From Perkinsus olseni (taxonomy: Eukaryota; Perkinsozoa; Perkinsida; Perkinsidae), in contig JABANP010000011.1 in assembly GCA_013115135.1 (NCBI GenBank), positions 62,001 through 126,000 on the forward strand: a DNA stretch of 64,000 bases, given 5' to 3'. Below the pieces are notes generated by a model. The model ran no database searches. It saw only the letters and a list, made by a program, of their open reading frames with translations, and was not told the origin of the DNA. A program made the position numbers and the translations under genes. Shown here one piece after another: positions 20,803 to 30,649 of this stretch (its first letter is position 1; each line of letters opens with the position of its first letter).

Positions 20803-23800
20803 ATGAAATTCACCTACCAACTGGAATACAACGCCTTTGGTCCTTGGCATGATGGCTACATACAATACAAGAGGCTCAAACGGCTCATCAAGCAACAACG
20901 GCATAATCTGGCCGCCACTGAAGAGGGAGCTACTATCACCCCTGATGATGCCTGGCAGGTGATGAGTCTCTCAGTGGAGAATATTGTCAGAAATGCGTTG
21001 ATAATTTTAGGAGTTCGAAAAGGCCCTGTGTGCCGAGATGGATCGTATCTCCACATATTTTTACAATGTAATACCGGGATGGTGGAGGGGCACGGAAAAT
21101 CGCAGGGTATTGGTCTACTACATTCCATATATACCAATGTCTCATGTGAGTGTATCTTCTGTCGAGTAAAACTGTGAGGCTACCATCTACTGCACGGGAC
21201 ATCGTTTCCGTGAAGTCCGTAGAGCTGCTCGAGTTGCAACGGTTTTACGGGATTTTCGAGAAGAGTGTTTTTATTCCCACATCTTATTCTTATTCCCACA
21301 GTTAGTCACTGTGAGGAGGGAAAGAATAGCATCCTGCACTTATTTATTTAAGCTATCCCCTTCTGCTTGACGCTACGGTCAAGGGTGATGGCATAGTAAA
21401 AGCGGCTACGAGTGGACTTTCAGATCTACGCCAGACTGACGACCTCTGTAAAGCAGCATCTGGCGCCAATGGAGGCTCATAAGCATGTTGAATCCAAGCA
21501 TCGGAAGGAGTGTATCGAATTATTCGCTGAACTTAACGAGCTCAAGAACTTCGTGCAGCTGAACTCAGAGGTAATAGGGGGTAACGCGGCTATTAAAACC
21601 AAGCCCTAGGGCGGCTCGTCCTATGCTCCGCTCTATTGAAAGTTCAACATAGGAGCTCTGGGAGTACTTGTAGTGTTTCCAGCGAGTATCTTCCGAAGTT
21701 GCTGATGGAAGTCTTCAGTGATGGTCCTCGAATTCGTTTGAGGCCCTTGAACCTTGATGAAGGGTGTCCCGTAAAGTGATCGATGAACTCTGAAACAAGG
21801 GTGTTGTTTTCTTCGTAGAATGCGGTCGTAGGCTTGCGTCCTTTAGTCCGTTTACCTTGGATACTTATTTCGTTTTTTCAGGGCGCGCGAAAGATCGTGA
21901 AGAAGTTCGACAAGTTCAACGGTACTTCGCACTGTGGGGATTTCATGGCGACATGTCAGCCATTGGTGGCGATGCAGCACGAGGCTCAGACTAATATCCC
22001 AGCAATGATATCAGATGTTGAGACAAGGTAATGAGTGATGGGGTAGGAGAGCACGACTCGCAAACTTCGAGTCGCACACACTCGGGGTCGGACGAAGCAA
22101 CCTCTCGAATCTTCCGCTAGACACCACAGACTCGTCTTAGAGTGACAGTCAACTCACAGAGAGGTGTATTCGGTATAGGGGGACTGGCGGTGTGATATGT
22201 GGTGCAGAAACCGTCGTCTGCTATGCCGTACAATAGCGGAATTCAAATTGAGAGCGTATGAACCTATAGCTGTTCATCAGCCTAATTCCAGCGGTATGGA
22301 GTGGCGCAGAGCTCATCATCTGCATTGTTATTGCAGTTACGCCGAGTACTACTGCAGTGGTGATGTGTCCCTAGCCTTGGAAGAGCTATCCCGTAGCCTC
22401 TCAGAGCTCCTGGTTTGGGATAGAGGTACCATATGGCACGACCTGATCAAACTCGAGAGGTAGTCTTCTGCACTTCAGCTTCTGGCCCAATCATGTCGTC
22501 TTAGGCAAAGAACGAGGCTTGGTACTGTGGCCACTGGTGGCCGACCGGTGAAGTCAGAAGATATGCCGCAGGTTCGTCAAGCTACTGAGACGCAGACCGC
22601 TGCCCCTCCTCCGGAGCTGCTGGAGTTGGGCCACGCTAAGAGCGTCGAGGCGGCGCCTGCGAAGTTACTTCCTTACACCTCAGCAGAGCTGGTCAGTTGT
22701 CTACGGAAGGAGTGGGCTAGCATTGTCGTCTACACGGTCGTTTTCCTTGTTTTCATACTGCTACTTGCTTTGGATATTCCCGGTATGAACGGTGCTGCCC
22801 GACGCTGCCTTGCCGTGTTGTGGATAACGAGTGCCTTCTGGTGCCTTGGGACCCTTCCGCTGCACATCACAGCCCTCGCGGTACCCCTATTGGTAGTGGT
22901 GGCCCGTTGCTTGCCGTCAGCCGGGGGAGACCGTCAGAAGGCAGCCCTGATGGCGATAAAGTCAATGTGGTCAGGCTCCCAGCTCATGGTGCTCGCCAGT
23001 TTCTCTCTGGCGGCAGCGCTGTCCAAGTTGAGGCTCGACAAGGAGATCGCGTGCGTGCTGTTGAAGACATTCGGGGGGAAGAGCCGGGTTCGAACCCTGC
23101 GTATGATGATGTTAGTCGCCTACATAGTGTCAGCGGCTGTAGGCAACGTGGCTGCCAGTGTCCTCTGCATGAGTATAGTATCCCCTATCCTCGATGAGTT
23201 GCCGCAGAACCTCCCCTCTACCTACTCCTACGGTCGGGCTATGCTCATCTCCATAGCGTTTGCATGCAACATTGGCGGTATGACGAGCCCTGTAGCGTCA
23301 CCGCAGAACGTGGTAGCCTTTGCAACACTTCACACAGACTACGGCCTCTCGTTTTCCCAATGGTGTGGTATAGCCATCCCTACCTCCTTCGTCCTTTTAG
23401 TCGCTGTTTCCTTCGTAACACGACCGAAGTACCCCCATCGTAGGGCTAGTAGAGTGCAACAGCCCCTACTGCAAGAGAGCGCCAACCCCGACTACCTCGC
23501 CCTCCCTCCTAGGCTAGTGGCCTCGGCCAGCGGAGCGTTGTTCGGTAATTGGCAGCGTACTGTCGTTATTGTCATTGTTATTGGTTGCATTGTCATGTGG
23601 CTCTCGTCTGGCCTTACTTGTGCTGTCTTCGGGGATACCTCCCTCTCAGCACTAGTCCCACTAGTCTTGTTGTTCTCTATACCCGGTCTGCTCACGAAGG
23701 CCGACTTCCTCTCCCTACCATGGGACGTCTGCTTCCTTCTAGCTGGAGGCTCTTGTCTGGCAATGGCCGTGAAGGACTCTCAACTCCTCGAGATCGCATC

Positions 23801-24200
23801 CACTGGAGCATCGGAGATTCTGCACGGTGCGCCGTTATGGGCGTGTATACTCGGTACCGTAACATTCGTAACTCTCTGTTCCACAGCAGTGTCACATATA
23901 GCAGCCGCCAATGTACTCATGCCGTTCATCATCGCCCTCGGGGACGAGGTGGTCCCCAAGGGTCTCAGGGGTGGTGTGACGCTGATTGCAATGCCAGCAG
24001 CATTAGCCCTGTCCGCCGGTTCGGCCCTCCCCGTGAGCTCTGCTCCTAATGTTAATGCCACTGCTATTAAGAGGCAAGGGGATGACAACAGGCCATGGCT
24101 CCAACCCAAGGACTTCATAGTGCCTGGTCTCATTACTTCCTTGGTGGCTATCGTTGTTATTTCCGGGTTGGGAGCTGTGATGAGCGAGGCAGTGGCCTGA
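20803..24200 (+). CDS. SPX-domain DASS/SLC13-type anion (phosphate) transporter
   Basis: A membrane anion transporter with a regulatory SPX domain, the arrangement of yeast Pho87/Pho90/Pho91, which move inorganic phosphate across the plasma or vacuolar membrane. The start at 20803 gives MKFTYQLEYNAFGPWHDGYI and YKRLKRLIKQQ, the first SPX motif. Further SPX exons supply ELQRFYGIFEK near 21220, ELFAELNELKNFVQLNSEV near 21550 and ARKIVKKFDKFNGTS near 21890 (the KxxKK inositol-pyrophosphate-binding helix). The last exon (22527-24200) is a long multi-pass domain with 10 or more hydrophobic segments. It includes AFACNIGGMTSPVASPQNVV and LSAGSALPVSSAPNVNA, the two duplicated SNT-like substrate motifs of the DASS fold. 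It is therefore probably controlled by phosphate status through inositol pyrophosphates, by family analogy. Confidence 0.85.
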
Positions 24201-24427
24201 GGGTCCTACCAATTTCCCAGAGTCGTAGGGCGTGTATAACTAATAACCTTTCATTCCTACCATTTGTACGTTTGGAACTTCGTTTCTTGGCACGCTGCTG
24301 TTGTCGAGTGTCCCACCGCGGGACAGGCCTCAGTGGAGTTAGTGCAACTCTCTCTCTTGGAGGGTGTCGGGTAGTTGAGGGTAATGGATGGCCGCCGGCT
24401 GTCTTCAGTAAATACCCCATTATTGTT

Positions 24428-26856
24428 ATGTCCACTGAGAACCAATCGACGTCATCAGCCGCTGAACAGGCTGAGCAATTCAAGAAGGAGGGCAATGCTA
24501 TGTATCATGAGAGGAAGTTCAGGAAGGTGATGATGAGGGGAGAGCTCCCGCTGCGGCTTTCTGGCCGTCCAGAACTGCAGCGAGGCAGGCCGGTCATCAT
24601 CTCCCCTGTGCTGGTGCCGCCTGTACCTGGTTCCTCATTAGCTGGGTTGCTCTGGGATGCAGGGAAACTTCGAGTCAATCAGCATTGAACCGTTTTCAAA
24701 GGACTCTTGCGATCTCGGAAGTGCGACTTTTCGGAGCTGGGGTGCTCCGTCTCTATCACGGCCTTTACCGCCATTACGGCCAGAGACTTTCTTTCGGCCG
24801 ACGTTGGCTGGTATGCTATTCTCTGTCGACTATGCTTCTCAGGCCATCGAACTCTACACTAAGGCCATTGACCTTGACGGCAACGTAGCTGCCTACTATT
24901 CGAATCGTGCTTTGGCAAATGCCGCCTTAGAGCGGTGGCAGGAGGTAGGGAGGAGTCTCTGGACAAGGGTTGCGTAAAATTTGGTATGATTGTTTTGACA
25001 ATAGCGGAGACGCTCAGCATTTCTGTGGGCGACTAACCTGCGTAAATGATCATATCACTGGCAAGAGTCTGAATGAAATTCGAGGTTTGGTTGGGCAGGT
25101 GTTTAACGATGCAGAGCATGTCCTCGCCAAGCTTGATAAGAGCCATCATAAGGCGGTCTATTGGGTTGTTAAGGCCAGCAAGGAGATGGGCAAGCCTAAG
25201 GATGAAGTAATTATCATTACCATCATTATGACCGACCCTCGATCGTGCTGTCACAGCTCGTGTCACTTCTGCCGGACAGTGCCGCAGCCATCGCTGAGGC
25301 TTGGGGGTCTGATGACGATGAACACCCAACTCAGAAGCAGCTGGAGTATGCTGAGGAGTAGTGCAGGCGACTCGACAGTTCTACCTCTCTTGCAGTGTTG
25401 CTGGAGCTCAGGTGGGGCGTGAGAATTAGTGAAGCTATTGTCAAGGGACGGATGGACAATTTGCAGAAGATTTTGGAGAAGGTCGGCGGACTCCGCTGGG
25501 TGATGGCAGGAATGCAGTCGCTCAGATACCCGTCGGTTCCTTCCCTTCTAATGTGAAGACCGGCTATACGGCACTGGCCAAAGTAATGGGAAGGTCCCGG
25601 GTTCAAATCCTGGTTGTGGTATATATAAAGTATTTAAATCGTGTCTATACTTCAGTACTACATGGCTCGGAAAGAGTGGGCTAAGGGTCTCGAGTGCTTC
25701 CGAAAGCTCCTGCAATACCAAGAGAAGCGTCTACCAGCCAACGAAGCTTCGACCCTGGACGAGCTGGCCACCACCTACAACAACATTGGTGTTTGCGAGA
25801 AGCATGCTGGCAAGTAAGACCCAGCTGAGCTCACTTCTCGGTGAAATTCAGGGGATCATACCTCCCTTCTTTAAATTCGGTATTGTTGGTTTTACTTGTT
25901 CCCGCAGGCTCGAAGATGCTGTCACAGATTTGCGTAAGTCCCTTGGACTGCAGCATCAGAGCTGGCTCTGACGAAAAGGACCAGAACGTAGGGCGTGGTG
26001 ATTCAGTTGGGCAGCGACGCGTGCCGTGTCTCAGCTTGCCTCGATATGGAGTAACATGGGCTCCTGCCAAGTGTCCTTAGGCAAGATGGATGAGGCTATT
26101 AAGTGCCACAAGAAGGCCGTTGAAATAGCGAGTAGGACCGTGTCTCTAGCTGGGGGTCTTTCGCTCGACTCACAACTCCTTTTCAGCCTCCAAGGGAGAT
26201 ACGCCCAAGTCAGCCCCGTTGATGTTAGCGCTCGCCCGAGCCCTCAGAGATGCTGGCAATAATAAGGAGGCTGATGGTCTGTTCGGCAGAGTCGTCGCCG
26301 TCTGGTCTGGCTTCAGTAAAGTAGAGGACTTAGTGAAGGAGAGCCCTGACGTAAGCACCCTCTACTGGTTCACGTCTTGCCCTATCGCTTCAAAGGAAAG
26401 CCAGATTGGCATTGCTGGTAACGCTTCTTGTTTTCATCGTAGGTCCCTGATGAGCGTCGTCTAGTGGAACTCTACATCACTACAGTGGCCGAGTGGGCAA
26501 TGCTGCAATTGTCATCAGATCGTAAGTTATAATCTTGCTTCGCTCCGCTGAGGTATTTAACATTTTCAGGTGATGCCAGCGTAAAGACAGCCGACTCCAT
26601 CCGCATCATGGAGTCTGGCGTGGCCACTTTAAAGAAATGGGGTCGCCAAGCTCAGGCCTGGAGGCTCCTCCTTCCCATGGCGCAAATCAGCGACGACAAG
26701 AAGTACCTTGATGAGGTGAGCGCGCGCCCGGATGATCGATATGTTTCTTGAATTTTGGCTTTATAGGCTTCCCAAGTAATAGAAGGACTTCCTGAGGCAG
26801 AGCGCGACCTTGCTAAGCAGGCTGTCACCCACGTAAGGCAATCAGCGTGCTGCTAG
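24428..26856 (+). CDS. TPR-repeat protein
   Basis: A helical repeat protein, probably a scaffold or co-chaperone. The start at 24428 reads MSTENQSTSSAAEQAEQFKK; exon 1 ends HERKFRK and joins at about 24832 to AIELYTKAIDLDGN and YYSNRALANAALERWQE, a classical first TPR. Later exons carry EHVLAKLDKSHHKAVYWVV, CFRKLLQYQEKRLPANEAS, LATTYNNIGVCEKHAGK|LEDAVTDL, WSNMGSCQVSLGKMDEAI, LALARALRDAGNNKEADGLF and YITTVAEWAMLQLSSD, and the end is QAVTHVRQSACC with TAG at 26854-26856. The tandem YxNxGxxxxxxGKxxEA signatures resemble kinesin-light-chain or TTC-type arrays, while the N-terminal repeat resembles STI1-type co-chaperones. One conserved-looking stretch has an in-frame TAG at 25359-25361 (LEYAEE|CRRLDSS), so that exon model is unresolved. 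Confidence 0.65.
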
Positions 26857-27357
26857 GCGTTAGGCGAGTGTGCTCTACTGTGGAAGGTAGCTCGAGTCTA
26901 GGACATGAAGTTCATGTGAACTAGGCGTTAGTCTCGTTTTGGGGGAAACAGCGAACTGTAACGAAAAAGGCTGTTCAGCATGTACAAATCAGGCCACGGA
27001 GCAAACAGCAGACATTGGGTCAATGTTTCAATTCTTCGACCACCACTCGCGAGCCACGTAGCGTAGTGGACTCATCCTTGCGTCTCTTCCGTTACAGACC
27101 GTCTATTGCGGTTTTTTGAACAAGACTATCGTACCTAGTGGAGTGTTCGAGCAGGGGCCAACGGATCTATCTTCTCCCATCAGGTCACTGAGCAGATGAC
27201 CACTAAGGCCTGAGTCCCCACGCGCTACCAGAGTACTGTCCTCTTCCACACCCAAGTTTTGGGCTACACAGTTCCTTCGATACGTTTCCTCTGTCTGCCG
27301 AGTGCTGCGTTTGCTGCTATCAATCGACAGAGGATCAGTTTTAAGTTTATCTCGGTC
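26857..27357. other. Intergenic region
   Basis: No supported gene. The minus-strand frame 27103-27564 appears to be the shadow of the small plus-strand gene to the right. Confidence 0.4.
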
Positions 27358-27576
27358 ATGCAACCGACGGAAGTGGTACAGCAGAGTCCACTGGCAAGAA
27401 ACCCTCTGGCTGTCGACCAGGACTGTGCGGTAAGACCTACTCACCTTTTTTACTCCATCATTGCCTATCAGATCTTCGCGATGCGCATGGTGAAGTTGAT
27501 GCAGCAAGGGCCGGATATCTTCACAGAACAGCAAGTCTCTAACCTCAAGACTGACGAAGACCAAATACCGTTTTAA
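27358..27576 (+). CDS. Small hypothetical protein (57 aa)
   Basis: Two exons joined by a clear short intron: MQPTEVVQQSPLARNPLAVD...CA ends at a GTAAGA donor (27430) and continues after CTATCAG (27471) as IFAMRMVKLMQQG, then EQQVSNLKTDEDQIPF, with TAA at 27574-27576. Phase is conserved and the intron is about 42 nt. No domain is recognised. The product is small and partly amphipathic. An earlier in-frame ATG-like start (27259) would add residues, but they look less coding. Confidence 0.4.
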   Translation: MQPTEVVQQSPLARNPLAVDQDCAVRPTHLFYSIIAYQIFAMRMVKLMQQGPDIFTEQQVSNLKTDEDQIPF

Positions 27577-27696
27577 GTAGCTCCACTCGATCCGTTACCG
27601 GGGATTGCGCTTTTCACCATCGTCCACTCGGCTACGCAGTTCTCACAGGGATGTTGCTGCCTTGAGTGACCCTCGGTAGGCCTTCTTCTCTTCCAG

Positions 27697-28027
27697 TATC
27701 GTAACCGGAAGATGCCTCCACGACGACGGCAAGGGCCTCGACTTCACGTGTTACTGCAAGAACATAGTGCCTGATAAGTTCGAGCGGCTGCAGGTAAGCC
27801 GGTCCCGAGCCTTCTAACTCACTACCGCCCATCTCAGCAATGCTGGAAGACCACATCAGAGTCGGGACTCGTGCCGCATGGAGGTGTTTGACCTCTGCGA
27901 CTCTGTTCGGGCCAGCTGGAGCGATCTGGTAGCTGGCTTCGTTCATTCTCGGATCGTATCTCGACCCATGTCGTTCTCAGATGCTCAAGTTAGCTCCCGG
28001 GCAGCGATGCTGTTGTCAAAGACGTGA
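27697..28027 (+). CDS. Cysteine-containing hypothetical protein, 5' end not found
   Basis: Two exons look coding. The first, after a CCAG acceptor at 27696, reads VTGRCLHDDGKGLDFTCYC and ends FERLQ at a GTAAGC donor (27793). The second, best read from the acceptor ACATCAG, continues SRDSCRMEVFDLCDSVRAS and ends RAAMLLSKT with TGA at 28025-28027. The spaced cysteines (CYC, CRMEVFDLC) suggest a small disulfide- or metal-bearing domain, but the spacing does not match the classical CX9C CHCH pattern. The first exon(s) upstream of 27697 were not identified. Confidence 0.4.
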
Positions 28028-28139
28028 AAGCCCGGCAAGATCGTCAGGCCTCGAGAGGCGTTTCTAGCGTGCTATAGCTCTCGAGTGTTGAGTTGATCAA
28101 GGAAAATGCAGCGGCAGCATCTATTTGCTTGTGTGTGTG

Positions 28140-29220
28140 ATGCCTACCAACCCAATCGTAACTTATGTTGACTCGTTCCTAGCCAAAGGGATCGCGGCAG
28201 CCACCAAGGACAACAGTGCCTCAGAGCCCTCAGAAGACTTCGAGCAAGGTATGGCGTGGTGTCACCATCACAGTTCGATCCACTTACGTCAGGTTACCGA
28301 AGTCTTGCGGTGGAGTCAAACCTCCTCAGTGGACTCTACTGGTTAGTTTCCACGAAGCAGCTGGTGTCCGGCTACGCTCCTAAGGAGACTGACGGCATTC
28401 GGCCAGTAGTGGAGAAGTTGCTGAAGAAGTGTTATAGGAATGGAGGCTTCGCTAGCTCCCCGGCTACTCGAACTCCGACCGTAATTGCGACCACATCGGC
28501 GATGCAGCTGGCGACTATCTTTGGCTTCGACCTTTCCCGTCAGCGAGGGGAGATCGTGGGCTGGCTCCGTGCTCTCATGGCGTCCGAAGACGGTGTCGTC
28601 CAGAGCGGCGCCGCCTTCGATGAGGTCGCCGGTGACATACGGTTCGTCTATTGTGTGGTGCTGAGCCTTACGCTACTGAGCTACCAGCTATCAGCCGCTG
28701 AAAGTCAACGCCTGGCTCGGTGGATCTGTCGGTGTCAGACGGCAGAGGGCGGGTTCGGGCAAAGGCCTGGCTGTGAGGCTCATGCTGGCCACACCTTCTG
28801 TGCGGTGGCGACTCTCAAGCTCCTCAATCTGACGGACGGCTTTGACTTTGGATTCATGTGTAAAGTGGCTGAAGCGCAGGGTTCTCTCTAATGGGGTGCA
28901 ATGGTCGTCCTGGGAAGCCAGCGGACTCCTGCTACGTCTTCTGGGTCATGGGGTCCTTGCGTATGCTGGGGCAGATCCCAACCCACGACCACTGGCTCGA
29001 TACTCGGGGACTCACAGACTTCATCGAATCGTGCTTCAATGAAGATGTAGGCGGACTGGCTCCGAATCCGGACTGTCCGGCGGACCCTTTCCACACCCAC
29101 TTCGGGTTAGCAGGGTTGTCGATGGCTCTTGGTGGCGGTAGAGTGAGGTTGGGCACGGTCGAGCTTGAACTACGTGAATTCTGTATCGAGAAGGCCTTGG
29201 TGAAGAACCCTACACAGTGA
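28140..29220 (+). CDS. RABGGTB: Rab geranylgeranyltransferase beta subunit, with two frame breaks
   Basis: The catalytic beta subunit of Rab prenyltransferase, which adds geranylgeranyl groups to Rab C-termini together with the alpha subunit and the escort protein. Exon 1 (28140-28248, MPTNPIVTYVDSFLAKG) joins at 28293 to GYRSLAVESNLLSGLYWL after a 44-nt intron. The alpha-alpha barrel repeats are visible: NGGFASSPATRTPT, AGDIRFVYCVVLSL, EGGFGQRPGCEAHAGHTF, CNGRPGKPADSCYVFW, VGGLAPN...DPFHTHFG. The zinc ligands Asp and Cys (ADSCY) and His (FHTHFG) are kept. Frame is not continuous. From TDGFD the conserved sequence passes into LDSCVKWLKRRVLSNG by a one-base shift near 28841-28850, and then into CNGRPGK by a second near 28893-28896. 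Both spots lie in homopolymers (TTT, GGGG), so assembly error is the simplest explanation, with a pseudogene second. Confidence 0.78.
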
Positions 29221-29441
29221 GAATAGTGGTCCAGGTCCTGTCGACCGCAGTGGAGAGGGCGCCAACCGGCAATGGTACGGGCCACGAGGAGAGCGGAGCT
29301 TGCCGCCTAGTAGCGCCATTGGTGTGATGCTGGAGTGTTTTTCTTACGGACTGTGCTTTGGATTGGAGGGCATTGACCGACGGTGTCGCTATTTCTAGCT
29401 TGTTCTTGAACTCTGCCTCCTTTTAAGGATTGTGTTGTGGT

Positions 29442-29837
29442 ATGTCAACGTCAAATCTCTCCAGCGCTGTGAAGTGAGTCCTGCTACTCTCGCGAGGACG
29501 GAAGGTTCTCTTGTATCACAAGGAGTCCATTGACCGCTATATCCTCTTAACTGTTATAGGTCCGCTGAAGAAGCGTACGTTTCTAGACCTGATCCACTGA
29601 CTGGACGGCTTAACCATGTGGACAGCACTTTTAGTAATGTAGACCGTCTCTTCCGTAGGGGTCGTTATTTCCCCTCCAGGCTGGACTACCGAGGACGATG
29701 GCGATAGCGATGGTATTTGCCTAAACGAGGTATGAACTCGATGTCGCGTTGGGGTATTGTGCGTTGCTGGTAGGCATTTCCAGGTGGCAGTCTATGCTAT
29801 CCTGGGCCCGGGGTGCTCTTCGAGCTTAACTGTCTGA
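29442..29837 (+). CDS. Possible small acidic protein
   Basis: Short exons on the plus strand: MSTSNLSSAVK ends at a GTGAGT donor; SAEEA follows a TATAG acceptor. Another exon reads VVISPPGWTTEDDGDSDG and ends CLNE at a GTATGA donor. VAVYAILGPGCSSSLTV ends in TGA at 29835-29837. The splice signals are good, but one intron phase is unsettled and the product is not recognised. An overlapping frame (29813-30007), rich in Gly, is an alternative reading of the last exon. Confidence 0.3.
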
Positions 29838-30649
29838 GGCGTTACACTGCCGTGCGGGATGATCTAGCCTTGGCATTAGGCAGGGTAGTGGAGAGCGGAG
29901 GGGGTGGTGGTGGGTTCGGTGCAATCACTGTTGCGCCTCACATTGAGTGCCCTCGAGGCGGAATTTATGTTCTTTACTTAGGTAAGGGTGTTACGTGCGA
30001 TGAGTAGAGGACCGAGTAAATGTGGTATTGACGAGGAGTCGCTACGTGGCCCGGGTGCAATAGACATACGGAAAATGATGACTAACTCTGGTAGAATAAC
30101 CAACGCGGCTACAGTAAGTTTGCGCTGACGCCGATCCTTGTGGTAGTACCCCCGTCGAAGTTCTATGGGCGACTTCAAGAGGAGACCGAGCCTCGATCAA
30201 CTTCCTCTAGCGCATCGAACTCAGGGAGTGGACAAAGAAGCAACCAAGGATGTGATCCATGATCGAGGTGGTGTCTCGCTCTGTTCGCGGACGTACCTCA
30301 CGGTACGGTTGCCCGTGATGACCGGTTTACAGTGCTTATACTCTTCAGGGTTTGATCTATGGCTCATCGCCGCTGAGCAAACAACTGTAGCTTGCAGTCG
30401 AGGTGATCTGTCCCGAGCCAGGCAGACTCCCTACGTGAAACTCAAATGAATTCATGCGGTGTTCTTGTGTGTTACTCAGACTTTAATTGGATTGCGTTAT
30501 TGTGAGTGTTGGGAGCAAGGTAGCCATCATCAACCGGGGAACTACGGCCGATAATAGTCTGACTCACGGAAAATAGGAGAGGGAAAGGAAAGCATCATCA
30601 CTGCTGGGACAAAGGCATTCGGCAACTTCCAGCAGTGGTCTGGTTCAGT
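29838..30649. other. Intergenic region before the helicase gene
   Basis: Contains open frames without recognisable domains (for example VVPPSKFYGRLQEETEPRS near 30150, followed by a Ser-rich run and a stop). These could be exons of a small gene, but splice logic is lacking. Confidence 0.3.

Noticed and set aside
23087..23096. B-box motif as evidence of a hidden intron in the transporter exon
   Set aside because: The surrounding frame encodes a continuous, plausible loop and helix (GGKSRVRTLRMM), so no intron is needed.
25560..25620. Functional tRNA gene around the GGTTCAAATCC motif
   Set aside because: Only a T-arm-like stretch is visible; I could not find a matching acceptor stem, D arm or anticodon arm upstream.
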